Source: Streptantibioticus parmotrematis
Lineage (GTDB): Bacteria; Actinomycetota; Actinomycetes; Streptomycetales; Streptomycetaceae
Length of the DNA stretch: 64,000 bases
Direction: 5' to 3'
Assembly: GCF_019890615.1 (NCBI RefSeq)
Contig: NZ_JAINVZ010000008.1
Location: 62,001-126,000, forward strand
In this document: piece by piece, positions 8,318-18,679 of the stretch
Position numbering within the stretch: position 1 is the stretch's first letter
Layout: each line of letters starts with the position of its first letter
Made by a program: the position numbers and the translations under genes
Notes under the pieces: model-generated
Databases searched by the model: none
What the model was told of the DNA's origin: nothing
What the model saw: only the letters and a program-made list of their open reading frames with translations

Positions 8318-8737
8318 TCAGGCGGAGGCCAGCGCGACCTCGGTGGACTTGATCAGCGCCACCACGGGGGAGCCGGTCTCCAGCTTCAGCGCGTCCACGG
8401 CGTCCCGGGTGATCGCCGCGGTCAGCTCCGCGCCCTCGACCGCCACCTTGACGCTCGCCATGGCGTTGCCCGTCGCGACCGACGTGACCGTGCCCGGCAG
8501 CTGGTTGCGGATGCTCAGGCCGTCCACCGTGCCGGTGGCGAGCGAGACCTCGGTGGACTTGGCGAGCACCCGTACCGCCGAGCCCTCGGCCAGCCCCAGG
8601 CTCTCCACCGCCTCCCGGGTCACCGCCGCCGTGATGTCCTGACCGCCCGTCGCGCGGACCCTCACCGTCGCCATGACCTCCCCGGAGGTGATCGCGGTGA
8701 CCGTGCCGGGGATCTGGTTGCGGATGCTCAGGCTCAT
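8318..8737 (-). CDS. Tandem TOBE (Mop) molybdate-binding protein
   Basis: A 139-residue protein made of two copies of the molbindin/TOBE domain: LSIRNQIPGTVTAITSGEVMA begins the first (split: LSIRNQIPGTV, TSGEVMA) and LSIRNQLPGTV the second at about residue 73. Each ends with a VRVLAKSTEVSLA or VVALIKSTEVALA block. Such di-Mop proteins bind and buffer molybdate or tungstate in the cytoplasm and may serve molybdenum enzymes such as nitrate reductase, which fits a hypoxia-adapted island. No molybdate transporter is adjacent. Confidence 0.9.
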   Translation of the reverse strand: MSLSIRNQIPGTVTAITSGEVMATVRVRATGGQDITAAVTREAVESLGLAEGSAVRVLAKSTEVSLATGTVDGLSIRNQLPGTVTSVATGNAMASVKVAVEGAELTAAITRDAVDALKLETGSPVVALIKSTEVALASA

Positions 8738-8827
8738 GGGAACGCCTCACTGGTTTCGGGCGGATTGCGGTGTTTCGCACCTTACGCATACCACGGCCGC
8801 GGCGCCCCGAGGGTGTTCTCGTCGCGG

Positions 8828-9187
8828 CTACTTGTCGCCCGACCGCGGCACGCTCAGCGGTCGGCGCACGTCCTCCTCCCGGGCCAGCCGCTCCATCCGC
8901 GCCCGGTACTCGTGGCGCCCCAGCTCCCCGGCGAGCCGCGCGGCGCACAGCGACCGCTCCAGCGCGTCGGCGGGGGACAGCGGCTCGACCGGCGCGGGGG
9001 TGTCGAACGGGGGCGGAGGCCCGACGGCCGTAGGCGGCGCGCCCTGCTCGCCGTCCGACGCGTCGGCGGACACCCGCACCGCGCGGCGCGCGTTGTCGCG
9101 GCGCTCCGCGCGCCGGGCGAAGAGCATGGTGGACAGGCCAGGTGCGCACATCAGCAGCAGGGTGAGGAGGACGACTGTGCCGGTCAT
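8828..9187 (-). CDS. Small membrane-anchored protein with SHOCT-like tail
   Basis: A 119-residue protein. A single hydrophobic segment (TVVLLTLLLMCAPGLSTMLF, residues 4-23) is followed by a basic stop-transfer RRAERRDNARR, a proline-rich linker and a C-terminal helical block, SPADALERSLCAARLAGELG, that resembles the SHOCT/DUF1707-type short domain (L-rich, with G-x-x-E/D-Y/F). Function unknown. It lies divergent from an Rv1733c-like gene in the stress island. Confidence 0.7.
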   Translation of the reverse strand: MTGTVVLLTLLLMCAPGLSTMLFARRAERRDNARRAVRVSADASDGEQGAPPTAVGPPPPFDTPAPVEPLSPADALERSLCAARLAGELGRHEYRARMERLAREEDVRRPLSVPRSGDK

Positions 9188-9400
9188 GACGGACCACCTC
9201 GCACCGGAAAGCGGCTACCCCTCCAGCCTCGCACGCCCACGCGGCCTCGCACGCCCGGACGGCCCGGCCCGACGCCCCCCGATCGCCACGAAACAGGTCC
9301 GACCGGCCCAACGCGTGGTCCCCTCCGGCATCTCACCGGGAGCGGCCGGCCCGTGCGAGCGTGGCACCGTCGAGCCGCACCCCGCGCGGAGGTGAACGCG

Positions 9401-9979
9401 ATGCGCACCACCCCACGGCTGTGGCGCTGGCGGCGCAACCCGCTCCGCCGCGTCTCGGACGTCGTGGAGGCCTGGACGCTGCTGTTCACGCTGCTCCTCG
9501 CCGCCGTGCTCGCTCCGCTGACCGGTGTCGTGGTCGCCCACGCGGACTACGCCTCCGAAGCACAGCAGGGCCGCGCGTACCACCGGACGACGGCCGTGCT
9601 CGCCGCGACCGCGCCCCGGCAGGTCGTCGACGCCACCACCGGGCAGCGGCTCGGCCAGGTGCCCGCCCCGGCCCGGTGGCAGGGCCCGGGCGGCGTCACG
9701 CACGTCGCGTACGCCGAGGTGCAGCCGGGCGCGAAGGCGGGCACCCGCACCACGTTGTGGACGGACGCGCACGGGCGCGTCGGCTCCGCCCCGCTGACCG
9801 GTGGCGCCTCCCAGGCCCAGGCCGACCTGATCGGCGGTTCGCTGGGCTGCGTGGTCGTCGCCGGGCTGCTCGGCGGACACCGGCTCGCCGTCCGCGCGAC
9901 GCTGGACCGGCGCAGGGCGCGGCAGTGGGAGGCCGCGTGGGCCGAGGTCGAGCCACGCTGGACGCACGGCCGGGCCTGA
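9401..9979 (+). CDS. Rv1733c-like two-TM membrane protein
   Basis: A 192-residue protein with an N-terminal transmembrane helix (LLFTLLLAAVLAPLTGVVV, about 28-46), an extracytoplasmic domain of about 95 residues containing WTDAHGRVGSAPLTGG, and a second helix (GCVVVAGLLGG). This layout and the conserved R-rich N-terminus (RRNPLRRVSDVVEAW) match the Rv1733c family, a DosR-regulated antigen family in mycobacteria. The ATG at 9401 has GGAGG 8 bases upstream. Its presence beside USP and DevRS genes supports a dormancy-regulon identity. Molecular function unknown. Confidence 0.8.
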   Translation: MRTTPRLWRWRRNPLRRVSDVVEAWTLLFTLLLAAVLAPLTGVVVAHADYASEAQQGRAYHRTTAVLAATAPRQVVDATTGQRLGQVPAPARWQGPGGVTHVAYAEVQPGAKAGTRTTLWTDAHGRVGSAPLTGGASQAQADLIGGSLGCVVVAGLLGGHRLAVRATLDRRRARQWEAAWAEVEPRWTHGRA

Positions 9980-10257
9980 GCCCTTTGAGGCGGTCCGGCT
10001 GGGCTATTCATGGCTGCCTCCTGCCCTGGTGCGGCCGCTGACGCCTCGGCGGCCTCCCGGGTCCACGTCACCCCACCATCGGCCGCGCGCGACGGCCGCT
10101 GCTTGGGGCCGGTGGACCCCACCGCCCGGCCGACGGTCCCCTCCTCGCGACATCCGGGCGGCGCCACGGCTACGGGGGCCGCATGGCCCAAGCGCGACCG
10201 CGCGCACCGACGGCAGGGTGGAGGGGGCAGGTGCCACGACGAACGGGAGGCCGGGCC

Positions 10258-11103
10258 ATGCGACGACCCGTCACCGCCGGACTCGACGGATTCCCCGAAA
10301 GCCGGACCGCCACGCACTGGGCGGCGCACGAGGCCCTCCTGTGCGACGCGCCGCTGCGCCTGGTGCACGCCTGGCTGCTCGGCTCGGTCACCGCGCGTCA
10401 GATCCCCCGCGAGGACGAACAGAACCTCCGGGCCACGCGCCTGCTCGCCGACGCCGAGGCCGAGCTGCGCGAACGCCACCCCGGCCTGGAGATCACCACG
10501 GAACTCGTGCCGTACGAGCCCGAGGGCGCGCTGCTGGCCGAATCGGAGAAGGCGCTGCTGCTGGTGCTGGGATCGCGCGGGCTCAGCGGCGTCGGCGGCT
10601 TCCTGCTGGGCTCCACCGGACTGCGGCTCGCGGCGCACGCGGCCTGCCCGGTCGCCCTGGTACGCGGCGCGCCTGGCGCGACACCGGGCGCGGCGGGGGA
10701 CGTGGTGGCCGGCGTCGGGACCCGGCATCCGGCGGACAGCGTGCTGGCGTTCGCGTTCGACGAGGCGGCCCGGCGCGACGCGACCCTGCGCGTGGTCCGC
10801 GCCGACCGCAGGCTGCCGCACCCGCACCGCTCCGCGTCCGGAGGCGAAGGGGACGCGGCGGCCCGGGAGGAACTCGACGCCGTGCTGCGGCCCTGGCGGG
10901 ACAAGCACCCCGGCGTCGCGGTGGACGCCCGCCTCGTCGCGGACAGCCCCGGCCGCGCCGTGGTGGACGCCGCCCGTGACGCCGCGCTGCTCGTGGTCGG
11001 CCGCCACGCCACCGGCGCGGCACGCCCGCACGGCATCGGCCCGATCGCGCACGCCTCCGTGCACCACGCGCCCTGCCCGGTGGCGGTCGTACCGTACGAC
11101 TGA
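10258..11103 (+). CDS. Universal stress protein, tandem domains
   Basis: A 281-residue cytoplasmic protein with two UspA domains (about 1-140 and 150-281). The first has the start VTAGLDGFPES and the ATP-binding GSRGLSGVGGFLLGSTG-type loop (LGSRGLSGVGGF, LLGSTGLRLAAHAACPVALV). The second domain is more divergent (VVGRHATGAARPHGIGP), so probably only one domain keeps a good nucleotide site. GGGAGG precedes the ATG at 10258. The 278 bases upstream contain the GGGGCC...GACCCC palindrome at 10105-10120, a weak match to the island's repeated box. Confidence 0.9.
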   Translation: MRRPVTAGLDGFPESRTATHWAAHEALLCDAPLRLVHAWLLGSVTARQIPREDEQNLRATRLLADAEAELRERHPGLEITTELVPYEPEGALLAESEKALLLVLGSRGLSGVGGFLLGSTGLRLAAHAACPVALVRGAPGATPGAAGDVVAGVGTRHPADSVLAFAFDEAARRDATLRVVRADRRLPHPHRSASGGEGDAAAREELDAVLRPWRDKHPGVAVDARLVADSPGRAVVDAARDAALLVVGRHATGAARPHGIGPIAHASVHHAPCPVAVVPYD

Positions 11104-11171
11104 GCCCGCCGCAGGTTCCGGCCTTCCGATCCCGCCCCCGGTGCGGCCGCGTTCTCAGTGCGGCCGCGTTC

Positions 11172-12062
11172 TCAGTCCGGCTGCGGTACGACGGCGACCG
11201 GGCAGGGGGAGTGGTGCAGCAGCGCGTGGTTGACCGGGCCGAGCTGGAGTCCGACGTGCCCGGCGCGCCGCCGGGCGCCGAGCACCAGCAGGTCCGCGCA
11301 GGCCGCCGCGGCGAGCAACGCCTTGCGGGCCGGGCCCTCGACCGTCTCGCGGTTGACGACCAGGTCCGCTTCCTCCTCGGCGAAGTCGCGCAGCGCGTCG
11401 TCCAGCAGCCGGTCGCCCGGCGCAGGACCGGTCGGCGTCACGGTCCGCGTGCCGACGCCGTCCGCCGCGTTCCGCTCGGCGCCGTCGGTGCGCCGCCAGG
11501 CGTGCACCGCGTCCAGCGCGCACCGCCGTACGACCGCCTCACGGAACGCGAACGCGGCGGCCACTGCCACCTCGTCCTGATCACCGGCGCCCAGCACCAC
11601 GCGGTCCCGCTCGCCCCTGCGGCCCGCCGCCGTGCCGCGCACCACGACCACCGGGCAGGTCGCCCGCGCCGCCACGGTCAGGCCCACCGAACCCAGCAGC
11701 ATCCCGGCCAGCCCGCCCCGGCCCCGGCTGCCGACCACGATGCCGAAGCAGTGCCGGCACTCGGCGAGCAGCGCCTCGGCCGGATCGGCGGCCACCACCC
11801 GGGTGGTCACCTTCACCTCGGGGCGCAGCGCGCTCGCGCGGGCCGCCGCACTCGCCACGATGTCCTCGGCCGCGACCTGTTCGGCGGGTCGGTCCGTGCC
11901 GAGGTCCGGCAGCGCGCCCTCGTAGCGCTCCCACAGCGAGCCGTGCAGGCACAGCAACGGGACCGAGTGCCGGGCCGCCTCGTCCGCCGCCCAGTCGACC
12001 GCCTGCGACGCGGTGTCCGATCCGTCGACGCCGACCACCAGCGGGAGTTGTGCCGTCATCAT
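11172..12062 (-). CDS. Universal stress protein, tandem domains
   Basis: A 296-residue protein with two UspA domains. [22 protein letters not shown] opens the first (split: [25 protein letters not shown]) and [17 protein letters not shown] is its complete ATP-binding glycine loop. The second domain has a degenerate loop ([22 protein letters not shown]). ATGATG gives two possible starts at 12062 and 12059, behind GGAGAGG. The gene is divergent from the DevR-like regulator, and the shared 293-base gap carries three copies of the putative regulator box, so this is a likely direct target. Confidence 0.92.
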   Translation of the reverse strand: MMTAQLPLVVGVDGSDTASQAVDWAADEAARHSVPLLCLHGSLWERYEGALPDLGTDRPAEQVAAEDIVASAAARASALRPEVKVTTRVVAADPAEALLAECRHCFGIVVGSRGRGGLAGMLLGSVGLTVAARATCPVVVVRGTAAGRRGERDRVVLGAGDQDEVAVAAAFAFREAVVRRCALDAVHAWRRTDGAERNAADGVGTRTVTPTGPAPGDRLLDDALRDFAEEEADLVVNRETVEGPARKALLAAAACADLLVLGARRRAGHVGLQLGPVNHALLHHSPCPVAVVPQPD

Positions 12063-12152
12063 CGCCACCGCCTCTCCGGCCCGCCCTGCCCGCTCCAGCC
12101 CGGACCCGGGCCCGGAACGCCAGCGTCGCGCCGGGCGGACGGGCCCGGACAG

Positions 12153-12186
12153 AGGCGCTTCGGCCCGCATCCGGGACGTTCGGCCC
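12153..12186. promoter_or_regulatory. Paired OsdR/DosR-like boxes
   Basis: GGGACGTTCGGCCC occupies 12173-12186 and a weaker copy, AGGCGCTTCGGCCC, 12153-12166, two helical turns apart. The strong copy matches three others in this island under the consensus GGGMCSTTCGGYCC, which is like the mycobacterial DosR box GGGACTWWAGTCCC in size and outer GGGAC. They lie about 90-125 bases upstream of the universal stress gene on the minus strand. Binding by the neighbouring DevR-like protein is inferred. Confidence 0.65.
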
Positions 12187-12266
12187 ACACCCCGCCGGGG
12201 TGCCGCTCGCGGAAGGTGGAGAGTGGACCGCGGGCGCGGCGGGACCGTGTGAGAACGCCGCGCCCG

Positions 12267-12280
12267 GAGCCGTTCGGCCC
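12267..12280. promoter_or_regulatory. OsdR/DosR-like box near the regulator gene
   Basis: GAGCCGTTCGGCCC at 12267-12280 matches the island consensus GGGMCSTTCGGYCC at 13 of 14 positions and lies 75 bases before the DevR-like gene start. With the pair at 12153-12186 it fills the divergent control region and suggests autoregulation. Confidence 0.6.
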
Positions 12281-12355
12281 TATCCGGGCGCCCGCGCGGT
12301 GCGCGATGATCGCCTGGCCGGGACGGAAGCACGGACCACAGGTGAAGGGATCGGC

Positions 12356-13090
12356 ATGGACGACGCGGTTGGCTTCTCCGAGCAGCGGCCGATCAGGGTC
12401 TTCCTGCTGGACGACCACGAGGTCGTACGGCGCGGGGTGCACGACCTGCTGGACGCCGAACCCGACATCGAGGTGGTCGGCGAGGCCGGTTCCACCGACC
12501 ACGCGCTGGCCCGCGGCCCGGCGCTGCGGCCCGACGTCGCCGTGCTCGACGTACGGCTGCCGGACGGCGACGGCATCACCGTCTGCCGCGAACTGCGCAG
12601 CAGGATGCCGGAGTTGGCGTGCCTGATGCTCACCTCGTTCGACGACGACGACGCCCTGCTGGACGCGATCATGGCGGGCGCGGCGGGATACGTGCTGAAG
12701 CAGATCAAGGGATCGGACCTGGTCTCGGCGGTGCGCACGGTCGCTTCCGGGCAGTCCATGCTGGACCCGGCGACCACCGCCCGGCTGATGACGAGCCTGC
12801 GCGGCGAGGACGAGCCGGAGCCGCGGGACGAACGGCTCTCGGGCCTGTCGCCCCGGGAACGCGAGATCCTCGCCCTGATCGGCGAAGGGCTGACGAATCG
12901 TCAGATCGGTGAGCGGCTCTTCCTCTCCGAGAAGACGGTGAAGAACCACATCTCCCGGCTGCTGGCCAAGCTCGGCGTCGAACGCAGGGTGCAGGCGGCC
13001 GTGCTCGCCACCCAGTCCACCTCCGCGCACCCCGCCCCCGACCGCGACCGTGACCGCACGGACCGCCCGCGCGGCCCCCGGAGCTGCTGA
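12356..13090 (+). CDS. DevR/DosR/OsdR-like response regulator (NarL/LuxR family)
   Basis: A 244-residue response regulator. The receiver domain has acidic D19/D20 (FLLDDHE), phospho-acceptor D65 in [11 protein letters not shown], the switch threonine in LTSFDD and the lysine in [10 protein letters not shown]. The LuxR-type helix-turn-helix is [20 protein letters not shown] then [19 protein letters not shown], highly like DosR. The partner is probably the GAF-domain kinase encoded at 16832-18538. The ATG at 12356 follows GGTGAAGGGATCGGC. In Streptomyces coelicolor the OsdK/OsdR pair sits in a comparable stress-gene cluster; that parallel is from family knowledge. Confidence 0.92.
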   Translation: MDDAVGFSEQRPIRVFLLDDHEVVRRGVHDLLDAEPDIEVVGEAGSTDHALARGPALRPDVAVLDVRLPDGDGITVCRELRSRMPELACLMLTSFDDDDALLDAIMAGAAGYVLKQIKGSDLVSAVRTVASGQSMLDPATTARLMTSLRGEDEPEPRDERLSGLSPREREILALIGEGLTNRQIGERLFLSEKTVKNHISRLLAKLGVERRVQAAVLATQSTSAHPAPDRDRDRTDRPRGPRSC

Positions 13091-13147
13091 ACCGGCGACC
13101 GGCGACCTCCTCACGGGCCCGAGGCGCCCCCTGCGATCCCGCTGGTG

Positions 13148-13161
13148 GGGACCTTCGGCCC
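13148..13161. promoter_or_regulatory. OsdR/DosR-like box upstream of the nitroreductase
   Basis: GGGACCTTCGGCCC at 13148-13161 fits the island consensus fully and lies 81 bases before the Acg-like nitroreductase start, in a 152-base gap after the regulator gene. The next two bases (AC) also match the copy at 12173-12186. Acg of M. tuberculosis is a known DosR target, which supports the assignment. Confidence 0.65.
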
Positions 13162-13242
13162 ACGCGCGGCGCGCCCCGGCCGCCGCATCCTGGAACCCCA
13201 CGGGGCACGGCTACCCGTGGGCGCGCCGGGAGGAGAAGCCCG

Positions 13243-14226
13243 ATGAACCCCACCACGCCGACCACGCTGGACGCGGCGACCCTGGAGAAGCTGATCGCCG
13301 CCGCCTCCGCGGCGCCCTCGATCCACAACACCCAGCCGTGGCGCTACCGGCTGGACCCCGAGACGGTCACCCTGGAGATGCGCGCGGCTGCCGATCGCGA
13401 GCTGCGCCACGCCGACCCGCACGCCAGGGCTCTGCACCTGTCCGTGGGCGCGGCGCTGTTCAACATCCGTGTCGCCACGGCCCACTTCGGCTGGGAGCCG
13501 GTGGTGCGGCTGCTGCCGGACCCCGCCCGTCCCGACGTGCTCGCCGCCGTCCGGCTCGCCGGTTCCGCGCCCCGCCCGGACGCCCACCCGGCCGCCCTGT
13601 ACGACGCGGTGTGGCGCAGGCACTCCAGCCGCTTCCCGTTCACCGGCGCCCGCCTGCCCGACGTCCTGTGCGCCGAGCTGCTGGCGGCCGCCGTCGCGGA
13701 GGGCACCCGGCTGAGCTTCCCCGAGCCGGAGGAGAACGCCAGGCTGCTGGGGCTGACCGCGGAGGCCGAGCAGCGCGACCACACCGATCCCGAGCGCCGC
13801 ACCGAGAGCCGGGCATGGATCCGCCCCGGCGGGGTGGACGGCGTGCCGCCCTCCGCGCTCGGACCGCGCGACGCGCAGGGCAGGATGCCGGTGCGGGACT
13901 TCTCCGGGCTGCTGCCCGGCGTCGGCCCCGCGCCCGAGGCGTTCGAGGCGCAACCGTGCCTGGCGGTGCTGAGCACCTCCGGTGACGCCGCCGCCGACTG
14001 GCTGCGCGCCGGGCAGGCGCTGGAGCGCGTCCTGCTGGTCGCCACCGCGCAGCGCGCCGTGGCCTCGCTGCTGCACCAGGCGCTCGAATGGCACGACCTG
14101 CGCTGGGCCCTGCGCGACGCCCACAGCGGCCCCGGCCACGTCCAGATGCTCATCCGCCTCGGCTACGGTCCGCAGGGCCCCGCCACCCCGCGCCGGGCCG
14201 TACGCGACGTGCTCGACGACGCGTGA
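13243..14226 (+). CDS. Acg-family FMN-binding nitroreductase
   Basis: A 327-residue protein of the Acg family (Rv2032-like). ASAAPSIHNTQPWRYRLDP near residue 25-43 is the family signature around the flavin/lid region; the VWRRHSSRFPFTGARLP block and the C-terminal RLGYGPQGPATPRR are also typical. Acg proteins bind FMN but in mycobacteria lack reductase activity and may store flavin during dormancy. GGAGGAG precedes the ATG. Gene order directly after the DevR-like regulator, with a box upstream, matches a dormancy regulon. Confidence 0.9.
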   Translation: MNPTTPTTLDAATLEKLIAAASAAPSIHNTQPWRYRLDPETVTLEMRAAADRELRHADPHARALHLSVGAALFNIRVATAHFGWEPVVRLLPDPARPDVLAAVRLAGSAPRPDAHPAALYDAVWRRHSSRFPFTGARLPDVLCAELLAAAVAEGTRLSFPEPEENARLLGLTAEAEQRDHTDPERRTESRAWIRPGGVDGVPPSALGPRDAQGRMPVRDFSGLLPGVGPAPEAFEAQPCLAVLSTSGDAAADWLRAGQALERVLLVATAQRAVASLLHQALEWHDLRWALRDAHSGPGHVQMLIRLGYGPQGPATPRRAVRDVLDDA

Positions 14227-14268
14227 GACCGCGGGCGCGGGGTGACGGGGCGCGGGGCGGCGCGGGGA

Positions 14269-16668
14269 TCAGGCGTTCCACCGCCACTGCGCGACCTCCG
14301 GCAGGTCGGCGCCGTGCTCGCGGATCCAGTCGTGGTGCCGCAGCCGCTGGTCCTCCATGTGCTGCCGCACCGGCGCCGCGCGCACCGCGAGGCCCGGCAC
14401 GCGGTCGATGACGTCCATCACGAGCCGGTAGCGGTCCAGGTCGTTGCGCACCACCATGTCGAACGGCGTCGTGGTGGTCCCGATCTCCTTGTAGCCGCGT
14501 ACGTGCAGGTCGCGGTGGTTGGTGCGGCGGTAGGTCAACCGGTGGATCAGCCACGGATAGCCGTGGTACGCGAAGACCACCGGCCGGTCCGGGGTGAACA
14601 GCGCGTCGAACTCCGCGTCCGTCATCCCGTGCGGGTGCTCCTCCTCGGGCAGCAACCGGGCCAGGTCGACGACGTTGACGACGCGCACCGACAGCTCCGG
14701 TAGGTGCTCGCGCAGCAGGCTCGCGGCGGCCAGCACCTCCTGCGTCGGCACGTCGCCCGCGCAGGCCAGCACGACGTGCGGTTCGCGTACCCCGTCCTCG
14801 GTCCCGGCCCACTCCCACACGCCCGCGCCCCGCGCGCAGTGGGCACGGGCCTGGTCCAGGGTGAGCCAGTCGAAGCACGGCTGCTTGCCCGCGACGACCA
14901 CGTTGACGTAGTCGCGGCTGCGCAGCACGTGGTCGGCGACCGACAGCAGGGTGTTGGCGTCCGGCGGCAGGTAGACGCGGACCACCTCGGGCGCCTTGTT
15001 CAGCACGTGGTCGATGAACCCGGGGTCCTGGTGGGAGAAGCCGTTGTGGTCCTGGCGCCACACGTGCGAGGTGAGCAGGTAGTTGAGCGAGGCGATGGGC
15101 CGCCGCCACGGCAGCGTGCGGGTCACCCGCAGCCACTTGATGTGCTGGTTGACCATCGAGTCCACGATGTGCACGAACGCCTCGTAGCACGAGAACAGTC
15201 CGTGACGACCCGTCAGAAGATAGCCCTCCAGCCAGCCTTGGCAGGTGTGTTCGGAGAGGATCTCCATCACCCGTCCGCCACGCGCCAGGTGCTCGTCCGT
15301 CGGCAGGGTCTCGGCCTCCCACGCCTTGCCGGTGGCCCGGTACAGCGCCTCCAGCCGGTTGGACGCGGTCTCGTCCGGGCCGACCACCCGGAAGTCGCGG
15401 CTGTCGGTGGTCGCCTCCATGACGTCTTCGAGCAGGCCGCCCAGTACGCGGGTCGGCTCGTGTTGCGTGGCGCCGGGCTTGCCGGGGTCGACCTCGACCG
15501 CGTACCGCTCCAGCGGCGGCACCGGCAGCTCGCGCAGCAACAGGCCGCCGTTGGCATGCGGATTGGCGCCGAGCCGACGTGGGCCCCGCGGCATCGTCGC
15601 CAGCACGTCGGGCAGCGGCCGGCCGTCCTCGCCGAACAGCTCTCCGGGCCGGTAGGACCTCATCCAGGCTTCCAACTGCCGCAGATGGTCCGGGTTCTCG
15701 CGCACCGACGCGAGCGGGACCTGATGGGCACGCCAGGTGTTCTCCACCGGCAGGCCGTCCACCTCGGCCGGACCGGTCCAGCCCTTCGGGGTGCGCAGCA
15801 CGACGACCGGCCAGCGCGGACGCTCGGTCACCCCCTCCTCCCGCGCCGAGCGCTGGATCGCCGCGACGCGGTCGAGCGCGGTGTCCATCGCGACGGCCAT
15901 CGCGCGGTGCACGTCGAGCGGGTCGTCGTCCGGTGTGCCGGTGACGTGGATCGGCTCGTGCCCCAACCCCCGCATCAGCTCGTCGAGTTCGGGCTCGGGC
16001 AGGCGGGCCAGCACGGTCGGGTTGGCGATCTTGTAGCCGTTCAGATGCAGGATCGGCAGCACCGCGCCGTCGTGCACCGGGTCGAGGAACTTGTTGGAAT
16101 GCCACGACGTGGCCAGCGGCCCGGTCTCCGCCTCGCCGTCGCCGATCACACACGCGACCAGCAGCCCCGGGTTGTCCAGCGCCGCCCCGTACGCGTGGGA
16201 CAGGGCGTAGCCCAGCTCGCCGCCCTCGTGAACGGAACCGGGGGTCTCCGGCGCCACGTGACTCGGCACGCCGCCGGGGAACGAGAACTGCCGGAACAAC
16301 CGCGCCATCCCCGGCGCGTCCCGGCTGACGTCCGGATAGGTCTCGGTGTAACTGCCGTCCAGCCAGGAGTTGGCCAGCACCGCGGGGCCGCCGTGCCCGG
16401 GACCCCACACGCACATGGCGTCCAGGTCGCGGGCCGCGATGACGCGGTTGAGGTGGGTGTGGACCAGGTTCAGGCCGGGCGAGGTACCCCAGTGGCCCAG
16501 CAGGCGCGGCTTGATGTGCTCGGCGCGCAGCGGCTCGGTCAGCAGTGGGTTGTCCATCAGGTAGATCTGGCCCACCGCCAGGTAGTTGGCGGCGCGCCAG
16601 TGCGCGTCCAGCAGGCGCAGCTCCTCGTCGGTGGCTCCCTCGGCTTCGCGCGCCGGGATGTCGCGCAT
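14269..16668 (-). CDS. xfp: Xylulose-5-P/fructose-6-P phosphoketolase
   Basis: A 799-residue thiamine-diphosphate enzyme of the usual phosphoketolase length. It splits xylulose-5-phosphate or fructose-6-phosphate into acetyl-phosphate plus a shorter sugar phosphate. Conserved blocks are [56 protein letters not shown] (ThDP/Mg site), and [18 protein letters not shown] late in the chain. In the stress island it would let cells make acetyl-phosphate, and so ATP with an acetate kinase, without oxygen. A candidate regulator site lies at 16772-16785. It converges on the nitroreductase gene. Confidence 0.96.
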   Translation of the reverse strand: MRDIPAREAEGATDEELRLLDAHWRAANYLAVGQIYLMDNPLLTEPLRAEHIKPRLLGHWGTSPGLNLVHTHLNRVIAARDLDAMCVWGPGHGGPAVLANSWLDGSYTETYPDVSRDAPGMARLFRQFSFPGGVPSHVAPETPGSVHEGGELGYALSHAYGAALDNPGLLVACVIGDGEAETGPLATSWHSNKFLDPVHDGAVLPILHLNGYKIANPTVLARLPEPELDELMRGLGHEPIHVTGTPDDDPLDVHRAMAVAMDTALDRVAAIQRSAREEGVTERPRWPVVVLRTPKGWTGPAEVDGLPVENTWRAHQVPLASVRENPDHLRQLEAWMRSYRPGELFGEDGRPLPDVLATMPRGPRRLGANPHANGGLLLRELPVPPLERYAVEVDPGKPGATQHEPTRVLGGLLEDVMEATTDSRDFRVVGPDETASNRLEALYRATGKAWEAETLPTDEHLARGGRVMEILSEHTCQGWLEGYLLTGRHGLFSCYEAFVHIVDSMVNQHIKWLRVTRTLPWRRPIASLNYLLTSHVWRQDHNGFSHQDPGFIDHVLNKAPEVVRVYLPPDANTLLSVADHVLRSRDYVNVVVAGKQPCFDWLTLDQARAHCARGAGVWEWAGTEDGVREPHVVLACAGDVPTQEVLAAASLLREHLPELSVRVVNVVDLARLLPEEEHPHGMTDAEFDALFTPDRPVVFAYHGYPWLIHRLTYRRTNHRDLHVRGYKEIGTTTTPFDMVVRNDLDRYRLVMDVIDRVPGLAVRAAPVRQHMEDQRLRHHDWIREHGADLPEVAQWRWNA

Positions 16669-16771
16669 GACTTCCTCCGAAACGTCGTCGGGCAGGCCGG
16701 TGCCCGCGCGCTCCGTCCGGCGGCGCGCGGGCTGCCGTGCCAGCCTGCCCGGGCGCGCGACGGCCCCGCTA

Positions 16772-16785
16772 GGGCCGGACGGGTC
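16772..16785. promoter_or_regulatory. Weak OsdR-like site upstream of phosphoketolase
   Basis: Read on the minus strand this is GACCCGTCCGGCCC, about 105 bases before the phosphoketolase start. A close relative, GACCCGGCCGGTC, lies at 18616-18628 upstream of the sensor kinase, each preceded by GT. Both share the CGGYC half of the island box but diverge in the other half, so they may be lower-affinity sites or chance GC-rich matches. Confidence 0.35.
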
Positions 16786-16831
16786 ACCCCGACGCCGCGA
16801 GTGGGATGGCCGGGCTGGCGCCGTCCGCGGC

Positions 16832-18538
16832 CTACTCCAGCGGAACCGACCAGGTCAGCCGGGTGCCGCCGTCCTGCCCCGCGCCGACGGTCAGCGTGCC
16901 GCCCAGCCGCTGGGCGCGCTCGGCGAGGTTGCGCAGGCCACTGCGGTGGCTGTCGCGCGGGATGCCCCGGCCGTTGTCCGCCACGGTCACCGTCAGCGTG
17001 CCGTCGCGGGCCGCGAGCGTCACCGAGGCCGCCGTCGCCGCAGCGTGCCGCGCGACGTTGGACAGCGCCTCGCCGATCACCGCCACCGCGCCGTCGCCGG
17101 GCTGCCGGGCGACGTCCGTGTCGAGCAGTCCTTCGAGCCGCAGCGCCGGACTGAACCCGAGCGCGGGCACCTGCTGTTCGACCGCGGCGGCGGCCCGGGC
17201 CCGCAGCCCGGAGGCCGCCGGACCGGTGTCGCGGCTGCGCAGCCCGAAGATGGTCGAACGGATGATCTTGATGGTCTCGTCCAGGTCGTCCACCGCGCGC
17301 AGCAGCCGCTCGGTCGCCTGCGGGTGCTCGACGTAGCGCACGGCGCTCTGCAACGTCATCCCGGTGGCGAACAACCGCTGGATCGCCAGATCGTGCAGGT
17401 CGCGGGCGATGCGGTCGTGGTCCTCGGCCAGCGCGCTGCGCTCGGCGTCCCGGCGGCGCTCGTCCAGCTCCATGGCGACCGCCGCCTGCCCGGCGAACCC
17501 GGCCAGCGGTGCCACGTCCTCCTTGTAGAACGCCGGCTTGCCCGGCGCCCTGGCCAGCAGCAGCACCCCGCGCACCCGCTCACCGGTGCCCATCCGCACG
17601 GCGACCGCGGGACCGAGCCCCGCGCCGTGCAGCGGCCCGGTCGTCACGGTGGGATCGTGCGCCACGTCGGTGCTGGTGACCGCGTCGGCCGAGGCGAAGG
17701 CGGCGCCCATGAACGTGCCCTCCACCGGCAGCAGCCGGTCCTGGTGCACCTCCGCCTCCAGGCCGGAGGCGAAGACGACCCGCAGTGCGTCGTGTCCGTC
17801 CTGCGGCAGCGCGACCGCGCCGAGGTCGGCGTCGAGGATCGTCCGGGCCCGCTCCACCGCGACCTCGAGCACCGGGATGTCGTCCACCCCGGACAGCAGG
17901 CGGCGGGTGACCTCGGCGCTCGCCTCCATCCACCGCTGCCGCTGTCGTGCCTCCTCGTACAGCCTGGCGTTCTCGATCGCCACGCCCGCGGCGACCGCCA
18001 GCGTGGACAGCACGGTCTCGTCCTCGCCGTCGAACTCCTTGCCGCCGTGCTTCTCGGTCAGGTAGAGGTTGCCGAAGACCTCGTCACGCACCCGGATCGG
18101 GACCCCGAGGAACGAGTGCATCGGCGGATGGTGGGCCGGGAAGCCGTAGGACGCCGGGTGTTCGGACAGCTCCGCGAGGCGCAGCGGTTCGGGATGGCGG
18201 ATCAGCTCGCCGAGGATGCCGTGACCCGACGGGAGCGGGCCGATCGCGTGGGCCTGCTCCTCGGAGACGCCCACGTGCAGGAACTGCACCAGCGTCTCGT
18301 CGTCGCCGATCACCCCGAGCGCGCCGTACTCGGCGTCCACCAGGATCACCGCCGCCTCGACGATGCGCCGCAGCACGTGCGGCAGGTCGAGCTCGCGGCC
18401 GACCGACAGGACCGCCTCCAGCAGCGAGTGGATGCGGTCGCGGGTGCCGCGTACGGCGTCGATGCGGACCTGGAGCTCCTCCAGCAGTCGGTCCAGGCGC
18501 AGCCCTGGCAGCCGCTCAGCATCGAACGCGCGTTCCAT
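16832..18538 (-). CDS. DevS/DosT/OsdK-like GAF-domain sensor histidine kinase
   Basis: A 568-residue soluble kinase: GAF domain 1 (about 55-195), GAF domain 2 (about 215-360), HisKA_3 with H382 in [14 protein letters not shown], and a HATPase domain ([22 protein letters not shown]). GAF 1 holds [20 protein letters not shown] (136-155), the segment around the haem-ligand histidine of mycobacterial DevS and DosT, so haem-based sensing of oxygen, NO or CO is plausible. The start at 18538 has GGAGGG upstream; a longer reading to 18604 is possible. It is on the opposite strand from its likely partner at 12356, with the nitroreductase and phosphoketolase genes between them. Confidence 0.92.
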   Translation of the reverse strand: MERAFDAERLPGLRLDRLLEELQVRIDAVRGTRDRIHSLLEAVLSVGRELDLPHVLRRIVEAAVILVDAEYGALGVIGDDETLVQFLHVGVSEEQAHAIGPLPSGHGILGELIRHPEPLRLAELSEHPASYGFPAHHPPMHSFLGVPIRVRDEVFGNLYLTEKHGGKEFDGEDETVLSTLAVAAGVAIENARLYEEARQRQRWMEASAEVTRRLLSGVDDIPVLEVAVERARTILDADLGAVALPQDGHDALRVVFASGLEAEVHQDRLLPVEGTFMGAAFASADAVTSTDVAHDPTVTTGPLHGAGLGPAVAVRMGTGERVRGVLLLARAPGKPAFYKEDVAPLAGFAGQAAVAMELDERRRDAERSALAEDHDRIARDLHDLAIQRLFATGMTLQSAVRYVEHPQATERLLRAVDDLDETIKIIRSTIFGLRSRDTGPAASGLRARAAAAVEQQVPALGFSPALRLEGLLDTDVARQPGDGAVAVIGEALSNVARHAAATAASVTLAARDGTLTVTVADNGRGIPRDSHRSGLRNLAERAQRLGGTLTVGAGQDGGTRLTWSVPLE

Positions 18539-18679
18539 CGCTGCCGGTCCCTCCGCTCGGACCACCGGGAGTCGTCCACGTCCACGGTAAGTCCGCGCGG
18601 CCACGGCTGTCCTTCGACCGGCCGGGTCACAGCCGGTCGGCGTGGGTCGGCGGCGGTCGGCGAGGACCGTCCGAAGCCC

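Noticed and set aside
9340-9360. GGGAGCGGCCGGCCC upstream of the Rv1733c-like gene as another OsdR-like box
   Set aside because: It matches only 10 of 14 positions, lacks the central TTCGG, and such GC-rich strings are common here. Similarly the 10105 palindrome is recorded only as a weak candidate.
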